From: Parcubacteria group bacterium GW2011_GWB1_40_14
GTDB taxonomy: Bacteria > Patescibacteriota > Minisyncoccia > Terrybacterales > GWB1-40-14
Length of the DNA: 49,050 nt
NCBI GenBank assembly: GCA_000996085.1
Contig: LBYG01000008.1
Span: forward strand, 1-49,050
Direction: 5' to 3'
Position numbers and translations under genes: made by a program. Shown piece after piece: positions 14,727 through 24,073 of the stretch. Within the stretch, counting starts at the first letter, position 1; each line of letters opens with the position of its first letter. The notes beneath the pieces are model-generated. The model was given only the letters and a program-made list of their open reading frames with translations, did not search any database and was not told the DNA's origin.

Positions 14727-15236
14727 TCATATTCTTACTTTAAACATTGCTTTTGAAAAATCACTGTCGTTTTTGGCCTGCTTTATGTAATCGATAGGAG
14801 CCACATCATAGAGATAATCGTTCGGTGCTTTAAGCCATCTGATAATATCTCTCCGCTTAAAAGAAAGGCTGTTTGGAATGGGCTTGCTGAGATAAAAAAC
14901 AACCTCTTCAAGCATTTTTAGGCGTTTAAGATATGAATATGCTGAATCATAATCGGATTCTTTGCCGACAAAACCTTGGACGGTTTTAATACCGAACCCA
15001 TATTCGGGAAGTCTGGCTTTAAGGAAATCCTCGATCGCTTCTGCTACATATACCTTAAACGAATGGTACAAAGCAGATCTTTCAAAACTCTCTCCACCCG
15101 GAGTAGCTATAATTCCGCCCGTAACCTGCTCAAAAACACAATCACAATGTTCACAGCCGTAAAGCGAACCGCGTCCGCCGCAGCTGCCGCCTTCAAGAAA
15201 AACAACTGCGCCGCCGCACAGACTGCACTTTTCCAT
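14727..15236 (-). CDS. Zinc-ribbon protein with MbcA/ParS/Xre-like tail
   Basis: 169 residues from ATG 15234-15236 (GGAGAG 7 nt upstream; a longer frame to 15278 lacks this). The N-terminus is a zinc-ribbon pattern: CSLCGG (Cys 4, 7), a Gly-rich loop, then CEHCDC (Cys 28, 31, 33). The middle is helical. The C-terminus, DIIRWLKAPNDYLYDVAPID plus a helix, matches the tail of the genes at 12393 and 14302. A zinc ribbon joined to this tail is unusual to me. Function is unknown; a sequence-specific or protein-interaction regulator is plausible. Confidence 0.65.
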   Translation of the reverse strand: MEKCSLCGGAVVFLEGGSCGGRGSLYGCEHCDCVFEQVTGGIIATPGGESFERSALYHSFKVYVAEAIEDFLKARLPEYGFGIKTVQGFVGKESDYDSAYSYLKRLKMLEEVVFYLSKPIPNSLSFKRRDIIRWLKAPNDYLYDVAPIDYIKQAKNDSDFSKAMFKVRI

Positions 15237-15335
15237 TTTTATCTCTCCTTCAATACTGCTCAGGACAAGCTTTTTCAAATAACTTATTTTCTTATACCAG
15301 TCCTGTGGATAAAATCAATCTATAAATAAAAACAA

Positions 15336-15366
15336 CAAAAAAACTTCTATGTAGAGAAGTTTTTTA
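15336..15366 (-). terminator. Terminator of the gene at 15389-15697
   Basis: AACTTCT pairs with AGAAGTT. T-runs flank it on both strands (minus TTTTTTTGTTG). Confidence 0.65.
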
Positions 15367-15388
15367 TTAAATCCAATGTTCGAAATTT

Positions 15389-15697
15389 TTAACCAAGACC
15401 CTGTAAAGCGCCAAACGCTGAAATGAGCAGTATAACGCCGCCAATAAGACCCAGAACATCCGCTATCATATATAAAGTTAACGCGGTTAAGAATAACGGA
15501 ATAATCGTTTTACTAAAAGTTTTAGGATTTCCTTTTTTATTTACACGGCGTAAATGGATCACAAAACCCAATACCGGCAACAATAAAAGTGGACGGAAAA
15601 TTAAAGGCATCCCGGCTAAAACAAACAAAATTGCTGCAAGATGGTACTGATTATCCCAAAGCCAAAAAACCGGTTTAAGAGAAAAAATTATATCCAT
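15389..15697 (-). CDS. Small multi-pass membrane protein, unknown
   Basis: 102 residues with about three hydrophobic segments (20-48, 67-85, 85-100) and a basic cytoplasmic loop (HLRRVNKKGNPKTFSK). No recognised family. It stands alone between two terminators. Confidence 0.6.
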   Translation of the reverse strand: MDIIFSLKPVFWLWDNQYHLAAILFVLAGMPLIFRPLLLLPVLGFVIHLRRVNKKGNPKTFSKTIIPLFLTALTLYMIADVLGLIGGVILLISAFGALQGLG

Positions 15698-15735
15698 ATA
15701 ATATAAGCTAACTTCATTTTACCACGAAAAAACAA

Positions 15736-15797
15736 CACCCAGCTCTAATTTTAAAAATTAGGCTGGGCAAGGCCATCCGCCAACTGGCGGAGTTTTT
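15736..15797. terminator. Two adjacent hairpins, CCCAGCTCTAATT type plus CCGCC-AGTT-GGCGG
   Basis: ACCCAGCTCTAATTTT / AAAATTAGGCTGGG is followed by CCGCCAACTGGCGG and AGTTTTT. Confidence 0.6.
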
Positions 15798-15832
15798 ACG
15801 CTTCTGATGCTCATAAATCCGCCATTGATAAT

Positions 15833-16285
15833 TTATTTCACCCACCACATTTTTCCCATATCAATAATGTGGCTGATTTCTATCGCCTGCAAAAACGTCA
15901 ATATAACATAGACGGTGAAACTAAACACTAAAAATATTTTTTTCCTTTCTGTGAAAAAATGACTGCCAATCCTCTCTTTAAGTAAAAGAACTAAAAATAA
16001 AAACACAAGAACTGGCAAAATAAGAACAGTGGAATTAAAAGATGTTATTAAGACTTGATTGTTATACCAAACTGCAAAATTCTCATCTCTTTGAGAAATC
16101 CAACCAGAAGGCGCTTGATAATATCCGTGTTCGTCACATGGGGTATATAAATTAACCTCATGCGTTTTTAAATTTATTATTTTTACCGGATAACAAGGCC
16201 CGGCAGCAGCTATAGACGGCACAAAAACAAATATTGCAGAAATAAGAACAAAGATTTTGTATGACAAAAGTTTTTTTATCTCCAT
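15833..16285 (-). CDS. Exported/membrane protein with two C-terminal helices, unknown
   Basis: 150 residues. The signal peptide spans ~10-28 (cleavage near AAAG). A short outside domain has two Cys (GPCYPVK, TPCDEHGYY) probably forming a disulfide. Transmembrane helices follow at about 82-105 and 115-135, with a basic loop between (KERIGSHFFTERKK). Function is not recognised. Confidence 0.65.
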   Translation of the reverse strand: MEIKKLLSYKIFVLISAIFVFVPSIAAAGPCYPVKIINLKTHEVNLYTPCDEHGYYQAPSGWISQRDENFAVWYNNQVLITSFNSTVLILPVLVFLFLVLLLKERIGSHFFTERKKIFLVFSFTVYVILTFLQAIEISHIIDMGKMWWVK

Positions 16286-16627
16286 AACAATTATATTCTA
16301 TCACCTACTCCGCTCGTATAAAAATAAATTGTTCCTGCAAGCATCGCGTCTGTCTAAGCGACCCAGCACCAGAACAAGTACGGTACTGGGCAGGCGCCGC
16401 GGAAGAAATTTTATCAGCGCATTTATTTGAGCTTCATTCGAGAAGACATAAGTTGGCCGTTGAGCAAAGTGCCGTGAGGCACTGTTTGAGCGAACGAAGA
16501 GAGCGAGTTTGCCGGAAGGCGCTTTGCGAAAAGCTAGCCAACAATTGTCCTCGCAGACAGAAGCGAAGATAATTGCGCTGAAATAAAAATGTGGTCGCGT
16601 GGCAAATGCGACTGATTGCAAAAAGCA
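16286..16627. other. Gene-free stretch with repeats
   Basis: It contains a CCCAGCACC / GGTACTGGG hairpin around AGAACAAGTAC (16362-16391) and the large palindrome at 16415-16580. Open frames here follow the palindrome and lack start signals, so I call no gene. Confidence 0.6.
16415..16580. repeat. Large palindromic structured element
   Basis: Outer arms CAGCGCATTTAT... / ...GATAATTGCGCTG and inner arms AAGTTGGC / GCTAGCCAAC enclose a hairpin with a GTGA (GNRA) tetraloop (AAGTGCC GTGA GGCACT) and a TTGCCGGAAGGC segment. It shares the GTTGGC frame and TTGCCGGAA(C)GGC core with the element at 40869-40974. Confidence 0.5.
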
Positions 16628-16666
16628 AAAATAACCCCTCCGCCAGTTGGCGGAAGGGGTTATTTC
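16628..16666 (-). terminator. Terminator of the 16S rRNA unit
   Basis: AAATAACCCC-TCCGCC, loop AGTT, then GGCGGA-AGGGGTTATTT. It lies just beyond the rRNA processing stem, with TTTTTGC on the minus strand. Confidence 0.75.
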
Positions 16667-16944
16667 CATAATTTTGAGCAAAACTCTCTCTCGCTATTCC
16701 CGTGAACGAATCATGGGATGCTTAGGAAGACGCCTAAGCTCGCCAGACCTTACCTAGGTCTACGGTACCGACATTTAAAGTTATCGGTAAAAACTTTATC
16801 TAATATTTAAAAAAAATATCAATCGACACCTCTAGAGATTCTTCGATTAGTGTTCGGCCTTGCGGATTTTACTCCATGGGGATGAACGGTTTTAATCGTT
16901 GATAACTCACCCGATGTATCTCGGGGTTGTATAAATACTCCCTA

Positions 16945-18477
<1,533 letters not shown>

Positions 18478-18636
18478 TGATAAATGTGATTCCGACGCAA
18501 AGGTCGGGCGTGCGAACAGAATTTAAGAAAACAAAATCATTTTTTAGAGTCTCATGCAAACCTGGTGCTTGCATAAGACGCTAATCCCAAGTTATTTACA
18601 CGGGAATAGCGAGAAAGAATTAATTATGCTCAAAAT

Positions 18637-18844
18637 AAAACGATGTAATTTATTGGATAAATAAATTATTACTTGCGTTAATGTCCTAACAATGACATTA
18701 ACTGCAGTGTTAAAATTTCAATGTTCTTTCTTTTAACAACCCTTCGACTTCGCTCAGGGTTATTTTTCGCAACTTATAATAAAACTTATTACTGAAGCGA
18801 AAAACAAGACGTGGTTTTGAAAAATCCTTCGATAAATTCAGGAT
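18637..18844. other. rRNA leader region with hairpins
   Basis: It contains a TTAATGTC / GACATTAA hairpin (18680-18703) and a CCCTTCGACTTCGCTCAGGG repeat (18742-18761). No clear second promoter or ORF is seen. Confidence 0.4.
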
Positions 18845-18895
18845 AAATAAAACCGGGAAGACGTCTCTCGCTGTCATGACAGCCGCCTTCCCGGT
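18845..18895 (-). terminator. Terminator-like hairpin in the 16S leader
   Basis: ACCGGGAAG pairs with CTTCCCGGT, with an inner GCTGTCATGACAGC, followed on the minus strand by TTTTATTTATCC. If it acts, the promoter at 19014-19043 makes a ~150-nt RNA as well as, or instead of, pre-16S. Confidence 0.55.
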
Positions 18896-19013
18896 CTTAC
18901 GACACTAGGAATTGGTTTATTAGACGTCTTGTTATTATTGCTACATATTTTTTAACGCATCGTCCATCCTTCGATAAACTCAGGATAAAAAACTCATTCT
19001 CCGATGCGTTAGA

Positions 19014-19043
19014 AGTATATACCCTGGCAACAAAGGGTGTCAA
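19014..19043 (-). promoter_or_regulatory. Strong promoter upstream of 16S, abutting repeat element copy 3
   Basis: TTGACA (19038-19043), 18-bp spacer, TATACT (19014-19019). The TTGA belongs to the flank of the element at 19044-19173. Its transcript would meet the hairpins at 18954-19008 (AACGCATCG / CGATGCGTT) and 18845-18895 before reaching 16S. Confidence 0.75.
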
Positions 19044-19173
19044 CCCCTACACCATTTTTGCGTCAATAATATCGTAGATACCAATATTTAACCTTTAAAC
19101 GATAATGCAAAAGTTTTGGAGCGTTGTAACGCTCCAAAACCACTAGCTCATTCTGCAAAAACTGGTGTGGGGG
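19044..19173 (-). repeat. TTGA-flanked promoter-associated palindromic element, copy 3
   Basis: 130 bp. Outer arms CCCC(C/T)(A/T)CACCA(G/T)TTTTTGC, central hairpin GTTTTGGAGCGTT ACAACGCTCCAAAAC. Flanking TTGA (minus strand) is at 19040-19043 and 19174-19177. Closest to copy 4. Confidence 0.85.
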
Positions 19174-19177
19174 TCAA

Positions 19178-19211
19178 GCCCAGCTCTAATTAAGAATTAG
19201 GGCTGGGCAAG
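19178..19211. repeat. CCCAGCTCTAATT hairpin next to copy 3
   Basis: GCCCAGCTCTAATT pairs with AATTAGGGCTGGGC. It is flanked by CAAG on both sides (19175-19178 region and 19208-19211) and is immediately adjacent to the TTGA-flanked element, giving a composite repeat. Confidence 0.65.
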
Positions 19212-19296
19212 TCCACCCTAATACACTTGACGAAAACAATAATTAATGTAATTATAATAATAACTTTTCTTCGAAAACCTTGTGCGTGAGGCAGCG

Positions 19297-19992
19297 ATGA
19301 ATATTCGAGCTGTAATACACGACTTTGATGGGGTCTTAAACGACTCCTTCCATGAAGGTTTGCGCAGAATACGAAACATATGCGCAACCTTTGAAGTTAA
19401 CTTTACTCCTGTTCAGCGCAAAAAGCTGACACAACTTTGGGGCATACCCGGAGAAAAATTGCTGCAGCGGGGACTTGATGTTTCCCCTGCCATGGCCAGA
19501 CGACTATATGCGGCATGGGAACGGCTTGATATTGCCGACCCTATACCTCTCGTTCCCGGAACAAAAGAACATTTGTTCTGGCTTCGGAGAAATGGTTTCT
19601 GCGGTGGGCTTCTCACATCACGAAACCGCCCGAACATTGAATCCATTTTTGAAGAAATGGATCTGATGCGCGAATTCACGGTCATATCTACAAAACAAGA
19701 AAGCCCTTACAGCAAACCCGACCCGAGAGTTTTTGACTATATCCTTGGAGAATTCAAAAGTCTCTGCGGGATAACCAAAGAAGAATGTATCTTTGTCGGT
19801 GACACGCCGGCGGACATGAAGGCCGGACACGAGGTCGGCATCGAAACCATTCTTGTGCAAACGGGTCCGTATCTGCTCAGGCACGCTGCAGAACTGCCCA
19901 TTCCACTTGAAAATGTCTTGAATTCAATTGACGACTTGCCTCTTTGGATAGAAGAACATCACAATGGCGAGATAAAACATCCGTACATTTAA
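19297..19992 (+). CDS. HAD-superfamily hydrolase (phosphoglycolate phosphatase-like)
   Basis: 231 residues. Motif I is HDFDGVLND (nucleophile Asp and acid/base Asp), motif II is LLTSR, motif III is the Lys in YSKPDP, and motif IV is VGDTPADMKAG. A helical cap lies between motif I and II (about residues 15-85), as in the phosphoglycolate phosphatase/beta-phosphoglucomutase subfamily. It should dephosphorylate a small metabolite; the substrate cannot be told from sequence. Start at ATG 19297, with GAGG 5 nt upstream; a GTG five codons earlier is less likely. A possible promoter is TTGACG near 19225. A bidirectional hairpin terminator follows. Confidence 0.9.
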   Translation: MNIRAVIHDFDGVLNDSFHEGLRRIRNICATFEVNFTPVQRKKLTQLWGIPGEKLLQRGLDVSPAMARRLYAAWERLDIADPIPLVPGTKEHLFWLRRNGFCGGLLTSRNRPNIESIFEEMDLMREFTVISTKQESPYSKPDPRVFDYILGEFKSLCGITKEECIFVGDTPADMKAGHEVGIETILVQTGPYLLRHAAELPIPLENVLNSIDDLPLWIEEHHNGEIKHPYI

Positions 19993-19995
19993 AAT

Positions 19996-20029
19996 AAAAA
20001 ACCGCGATTTTAAAATCGCGGTATTATTT
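19996..20029. terminator. Bidirectional terminator between converging genes
   Basis: ACCGCGATTTT pairs with AAAATCGCGGT. A-rich sequence lies before and TATTATTTTATT after, so it serves both the HAD gene and the minus-strand gene at 20029-20652. Confidence 0.8.
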
Positions 20030-20652
20030 TATTTAACGACAGCACCTGTTTCATCAATAGATTTATTTTCGTGTACGACAGACAGAGCTTGATAGTACCA
20101 AAACCAAGCGTCTTTGTGCCCTCCTGTAAGAGAAAGTAGATGCGCAAATTCATGCGCAAGAAGATCTTCCAATCCTTTATCAGAACTCTTCATCATGTGG
20201 ACTCCCACAAGTATGCACGAATTGTCCCAAGCCATACCATCAAAAAGCTGATGAAAATCGGCCCAACTTATGCGCAAAGGAAGTATTTCTTCATCAAGCC
20301 AACCGTATTTGCGAGCGTAAGCTATATAGGCGCAGAGAGTATTTTCCACAAGCAATGCTCGCTTATTCCAGGCTTGATTGCCTGTATCAAAAATAACAAC
20401 TTCAGTATGGTCTGAGATTTGAGCTTCGGCTATAAAATAAAAACGTTCTAAAGTTTTGCGATGTACCAAAAGACCAGAAAATTTTCTGAATAACTTCAAA
20501 AAAATTCCCGTAAGAAAAATATCAGCAATTAATATAACCGCCAAAACATTAATAACCGTTTTAAGGTCTATATTAAATATTGGTAATGAAAACCCAAGCA
20601 CGGCGACCAGATAGCCATCTTGCAACATCTCATTTGCCCGCTTAGCTTTCAA
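20029..20652 (-). CDS. Membrane-anchored HExxH putative metallopeptidase
   Basis: 207 residues with one or two N-terminal hydrophobic segments (about 12-25 and 33-54). A soluble domain contains H167-E-F-A-H171 followed by G-G-H179 and DAWFWYYQ. HExxH with a third histidine 8 residues on, then a Trp/Phe-rich helix, is the arrangement of SprT/wss1-like zinc peptidases (HExxH...GHxxxF). Substrate unknown. It is a distant paralogue of the gene at 20843-21448, with the same order of anchor, mid-domain NKRALLVENT / NGRAEYIVRR and HExxH. The catalytic assignment is inferred from motif only. Confidence 0.75.
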   Translation of the reverse strand: MKAKRANEMLQDGYLVAVLGFSLPIFNIDLKTVINVLAVILIADIFLTGIFLKLFRKFSGLLVHRKTLERFYFIAEAQISDHTEVVIFDTGNQAWNKRALLVENTLCAYIAYARKYGWLDEEILPLRISWADFHQLFDGMAWDNSCILVGVHMMKSSDKGLEDLLAHEFAHLLSLTGGHKDAWFWYYQALSVVHENKSIDETGAVVK

Positions 20653-20710
20653 AAAGCTTTAGCTCTATCGTATACCATTTGATAAACATTTGTAAAATTT
20701 AACCAAAGAA

Positions 20711-20839
20711 AAACCGCCCAGCTCTACCCCACCCTAATTTCTATCGAAGTCTGTTAAATTTAAAAGCGTATTGTTTTACCAATACGCTTATTTTATCTGA
20801 TAAATTATTAAAATTAGAGCTGGGTAGGGCTGAACGGTC
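20711..20839 (-). terminator. Long composite terminator, CCGCCCAGCTCTA family
   Basis: ACCGCCCAGCTCTACCC pairs with GGGTAGGGCTGAACGGT at the far side. The interior has AATT-rich arms and the hairpin AAGCGTATTG / CAATACGCTT. Confidence 0.6.
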
Positions 20840-20842
20840 TAT

Positions 20843-21448
20843 TTATTTGGGAAAATCTATCGGGCTATTGAGAAGAATATCTTTGCAAGCCGCATAGTAA
20901 AATTTAAATTCCTCACCATGCACATCACTTTTAATATCGCATACCAGAAGATGCGCGCATTCATGAGACACCAAGTCATCGATTTCTTGTCGCGTATCTC
21001 CCATTACGTTAATCGCAAAAACTATACTTGATCTATCTTCTTTGGAATGCTTTTCTCCATCTTCGCGCATAGCAATGCCGCCGTACCACTTCATAGGATA
21101 AGTGCCAACACGCACCGGAAGACAGGAAACATTACATATCAAACAAAAATGAGCAGTAGACATTATCTGTTCGACGCGTCTAACTATATATTCGGCACGG
21201 CCATTCCAAAAAAAATTGTTTGGTTGATAAGCAATAACTTCGGTGTCTTTTGGAATATCCATATTCATAAGCGTGTTTAGGGCAAAATCCTCAACCGCAA
21301 TAAATTCATCTTCCCTTTCTTTTCTTATTTTCTTAAAACCTTGAGACCGCAAAGAAAATGTAAGATTCTTTTTCAAAGAATATCCCAGAGCGCCCAATAA
21401 TAAACAGATCAAAAGAATATTTATCAGAACTGTCCGATACTCGTCCAA
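20843..21448 (-). CDS. Membrane-anchored HExxH putative metallopeptidase, paralogue
   Basis: 201 residues. One N-terminal transmembrane helix (about 7-24) is followed by a basic linker and a soluble domain with H162-E-C-A-H166, then H177-G-E-E-F-K-F-Y-Y. This matches the gene at 20029 and suggests a zinc site of two histidines plus a third from the HGxxF helix. Four cysteines cluster at FCLICNVSC and HEC. The start is TTG 21446-21448, with AAAAGGA 9 nt upstream; no ATG fits better. The promoter at 21486-21513 abuts repeat copy 4. The two paralogues may form a pair acting on envelope proteins; this is inference. Confidence 0.75.
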   Translation of the reverse strand: MDEYRTVLINILLICLLLGALGYSLKKNLTFSLRSQGFKKIRKEREDEFIAVEDFALNTLMNMDIPKDTEVIAYQPNNFFWNGRAEYIVRRVEQIMSTAHFCLICNVSCLPVRVGTYPMKWYGGIAMREDGEKHSKEDRSSIVFAINVMGDTRQEIDDLVSHECAHLLVCDIKSDVHGEEFKFYYAACKDILLNSPIDFPK

Positions 21449-21485
21449 TGGACCGTTCCTTTTTTAAGAACTGCTTGTTGTTGGT

Positions 21486-21513
21486 ATAATATAACGAAAT
21501 TAATTAAATTCAA
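21486..21513 (-). promoter_or_regulatory. Promoter abutting repeat element copy 4
   Basis: TTGAAT (21508-21513), 16-bp spacer, TATTAT (21486-21491), overlapping TATAC further on. It leads to the gene at 20843-21448. Confidence 0.65.
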
Positions 21514-21647
21514 CCCCCACACCATTTTTGCGACAAGAATATTCGTAGATACCAATCTTTTAACCTTTAAACAATAATGCAAAAGTTTTGAAGTGTTACA
21601 ACACTCCAAAACCAATAGCTCGCTCTGCAAAAACTGGTGTGGGGGGG
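21514..21647 (-). repeat. TTGA-flanked promoter-associated palindromic element, copy 4
   Basis: 134 bp, closest to copy 3. Central hairpin GTTTTGGAGTGTT / AACACTTCAAAAC. Flanking TTGA (minus strand) is at 21510-21513 and 21648-21651. Confidence 0.85.
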
Positions 21648-21666
21648 TCAAATCTCGTAAAAATAA

Positions 21667-21690
21667 AACCGCCCTTTTGAAAAGACGGTT
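21667..21690 (-). terminator. Terminator after the HD-domain gene
   Basis: AACCGCCCTTTT pairs with AAAAGACGGTT around GA, then TTTTA on the minus strand. Confidence 0.65.
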
Positions 21691-21692
21691 AT

Positions 21693-22352
21693 TTAAATTA
21701 AAATGCCTTCCTGATAAAGCGCGGCTATAAGTAACCCTTTGTCAGAATTTAATTCGAACATTTTTTCTTTTACTTCTTGCGCTGTTAAAGCGCGGGTTTC
21801 GCCAAACTTATCGTTCACGCGATGAAGTGCGTCATAAACATCGGCTAAAGCTACAACACGCGCGCAATCCAAGATAAGCAACTTGGTGCTTTCAGAATAC
21901 TTGTGAAGTTTTGATGGAAGACGTTTGGGATACCCGTTGTTCTGAAAACGGTGATGCTGAACTATAACATCTGCCGTGAAATCAAACTTGCCGCGCAACA
22001 TCCGCCATGACGCATTAACATGTTTGCGCAATTCATGCATATCTTCCGGTGTCCAACCCGAAATCTTACCCAGGCTCAAAGGCGAGACTTCACATTTACC
22101 GATATCGTGCAATGCTCCCGCAATAAATAACGGTTTCTGCGGCATATAAATAAATTTACCGATATCTGCTGCCAAAATAGCTACACGCAAGCAATGTTCG
22201 TAATGCAATTCAGTTATTTCGTTCTTTTCTTTTAATCTCTTAAGTAAATCTTGAATGCTTTTTGAGTCTTCTTCTGTAACACCCAATGCTATAGACCGTA
22301 TGTTAAAGTCTGTTTCAAGTCTGAACAATTTATAGTCTTTGAAAGTAGACAT
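21693..22352 (-). CDS. HD-domain phosphohydrolase, HD-GYP-like
   Basis: 219 residues from ATG 22350-22352 (GGAG 8 nt upstream; an extension to 22421 lacks this). It carries metal-binding H in YEHCLRVAILA, the HD pair in GALHDIGK, and HHRFQNNGYP followed by ALADVYDAL. These are the marks of HD-GYP domains, which hydrolyse cyclic di-GMP or related nucleotides. Here the GYP motif is in QNNGYPKRL. No receiver or sensor domain is attached, and no GGDEF protein is seen in the window, so the signal nucleotide is uncertain. Confidence 0.85.
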   Translation of the reverse strand: MSTFKDYKLFRLETDFNIRSIALGVTEEDSKSIQDLLKRLKEKNEITELHYEHCLRVAILAADIGKFIYMPQKPLFIAGALHDIGKCEVSPLSLGKISGWTPEDMHELRKHVNASWRMLRGKFDFTADVIVQHHRFQNNGYPKRLPSKLHKYSESTKLLILDCARVVALADVYDALHRVNDKFGETRALTAQEVKEKMFELNSDKGLLIAALYQEGILI

Positions 22353-22585
22353 ATTGCTGCTCCGCATCAGTTTTAAAAGAACACCTACTTCATACCGCAA
22401 CAAAAAGAAAAATTCAACCAATTAAAAATCCGCCTAAATACTTAGCAGATAAAAATTATTTAGCTCTGTTAGAAAAAATATACTTGAGAACAACGTAGGA
22501 GCCGACAAGAATAACCGTATACCTTTTTAATGGTTCTATTTAAAAACTATCGTGGCTTATATATAAATATCAATGCGTTATTTTC

Positions 22586-23131
22586 TTACAATCGCAGTCC
22601 CAAATGCATGAAGCCCAGCATGAGCGCAGAAATAGTTTGAGCATCTCTTATTTTTTTATCCCGTATCATTTGCGCGATTGTTTTGAGATTGAATGCACGA
22701 ACGGCAACTATAGCCTCATCCGGCAAACCTGCTTGCTTCACTTTCTTCAATTTACGCGCAATATAAACATGTTCTACGCCATTTGAAATACCGCCTAACA
22801 TTTGAAAACTGCCCAACTTATTCCATTGCGCCGCTTCATATCCGGTTTCTTCCCATAATTCTCTTTTTGCCGCAGGAAGAAGCGCTTTGCCGTCAGAACT
22901 GCCTCCAGGCAATTCCCAGGAATATTTCCTTACCGGATAGCGATATTGCCGTATTAACATTATTTCTTTTTTATCAGTTACGGGCAGAACAATTACCGCC
23001 GGCATTACAGATACAAAATTATATATTCCCTTGGCACCGTCGGGCCGGATAACGCGGTCTTCGATTATATTAAAACGCGAATGAATATAGGTTTTGCGCG
23101 TAGATATTTTTTTCCAATTATATTTTGACAT
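22586..23131 (-). CDS. Nudix hydrolase, ADP-ribose pyrophosphatase-like
   Basis: 181 residues. VMLIRQYR-like strands (IMLIRQYRYPV) and the Nudix box GGSSDGKALLPAAKRELWEETGY place it near ADP-ribose pyrophosphatases. The REL-EE-TG part is intact, but the first Glu of GX5EX7REUXEEXGU is Lys (in DGKAL), so activity might be altered. It lies 32 bp after the trmD stop on the same strand and may be co-transcribed. No strong Shine-Dalgarno is visible. Confidence 0.88.
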   Translation of the reverse strand: MSKYNWKKISTRKTYIHSRFNIIEDRVIRPDGAKGIYNFVSVMPAVIVLPVTDKKEIMLIRQYRYPVRKYSWELPGGSSDGKALLPAAKRELWEETGYEAAQWNKLGSFQMLGGISNGVEHVYIARKLKKVKQAGLPDEAIVAVRAFNLKTIAQMIRDKKIRDAQTISALMLGFMHLGLRL

Positions 23132-23163
23132 ACTTATTTTTTATATCTATTACAACTATATTT

Positions 23164-23850
23164 TTAATGCTTTTCCCGCCACGCCTTTATACTTGCGTGG
23201 TTACCGCCCAGCAAAACTCCTGGGACGATCCATTTAATCTTTTTATTTTTAGGATTAGGGTAAAAAATTTCGGGGCGAGTATATTGCGGATACTCCCCTT
23301 CTTTATCTTTCAGTGAAAACGATTCTTCCTTCAACGAATCTTTATTGCCCAATATTCCGGAGACCATTCTTGAAACAGAATCTATAATCGTTAAAGCCGG
23401 CAATTCCCCTCCTGATAAAACGTAAGGACCGACAGAAACTTCTTCGTCAGCAATATATTTAGCAACACGTTCATCCACGCCTTCGTAACGTCCGCATATT
23501 AAAATTAAATTCTCGTATTTTGATAAACGCTTGGCGTCTTGCTGGGTAAATTGTTTCCCTTTGGCGGAAAATAATATTATTCGTGTTTTGGAATTTGGAT
23601 TTTGTACTTTGAATTTCCGCGCGGTGACCGAGTTCACTGCGCGGTATATAGGCTCAATTTTCAACAACATGCCTGCCCCGCCGCCGTAAGGCTTTTCATC
23701 CACTGTGTGATGCCTATCCTTTGTAAATTTCCGGATATCAACGGTTTTAACCGAAATTTTCTTATTTTTTATAGCACGCGCCATAATAGACTCGCCCAAA
23801 TAAGGCGAGAACATATCCGGAAAAATTGTTAGAATAGTAAAACGCAACAT
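23164..23850 (-). CDS. trmD: tRNA (guanine37-N1)-methyltransferase TrmD
   Basis: 228 residues. MLRFTILTIFPDMFSPYLGESI and HHTVDEKPYGGGAGMLL are typical of TrmD. The knot region ICGRYEGVDERVAKYI and SVGPYVLSGGELPAL binds SAM. The C-terminal NHASIKAWR is also conserved. It methylates G37 of tRNAs reading CNN codons and prevents frameshifting. Residues 79-90 (KFKVQNPNSKTR) are encoded by an interspersed AAATTCAAAGTACAAAATCC-type repeat, an in-frame insertion in a surface loop. Usual neighbours rpsP and khpA are upstream; rimM is missing, and the structured element 23885-24064 occupies its place. Confidence 0.97.
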   Translation of the reverse strand: MLRFTILTIFPDMFSPYLGESIMARAIKNKKISVKTVDIRKFTKDRHHTVDEKPYGGGAGMLLKIEPIYRAVNSVTARKFKVQNPNSKTRIILFSAKGKQFTQQDAKRLSKYENLILICGRYEGVDERVAKYIADEEVSVGPYVLSGGELPALTIIDSVSRMVSGILGNKDSLKEESFSLKDKEGEYPQYTRPEIFYPNPKNKKIKWIVPGVLLGGNHASIKAWREKH

Positions 23851-23884
23851 ATAATTTATATTATATCATTAAAGAATTATTTTA

Positions 23885-24064
23885 GGACTTATGCGCTTGG
23901 CTTTTTAAGCGGTTTTTGAGGTTGTTTTGGCATGGTTCCAGCTCTAATTTAATAAATTAGGGCTGGACAAAATAGCCGACCTGCTCCGACAGAACGTCGG
24001 AGAACCTCGGAGCGCTTCGCTGGAAGCGCGAGAATGAGCGAAAAAAGAGCAAGCGCATAGGTCC
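23885..24064 (+). ncRNA. Structured element A (candidate ncRNA; shares architecture with 34861-35000)
   Basis: Outer arms GGACTTATGCGCTTG / CAAGCGCATAGGTCC close a multi-stem structure. Core motifs shared with element B are TTTTGAG, GTTTTGGCATGGT, CAGCTC with its pairing partner, AACCTCG, TCGCTGGA and CGAGAATGAG. Stem sequences differ between A and B, but pairing is kept. A has one extra hairpin (CTCCGAC / GTCGGAG). No ORF. The strand is guessed from the motif orientation in both copies. Confidence 0.55.
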
Positions 24065-24073
24065 TAATAACAT

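Noticed and set aside
16301-16681. 126-codon minus-strand frame upstream of the rRNA terminator
   Set aside because: It runs through a large palindrome and the terminator stem, with no start signal or family resemblance.
16705-16944. tRNA or 23S sequence downstream of 16S
   Set aside because: Only small hairpins are visible; no cloverleaf and no 23S-like sequence before the terminator.
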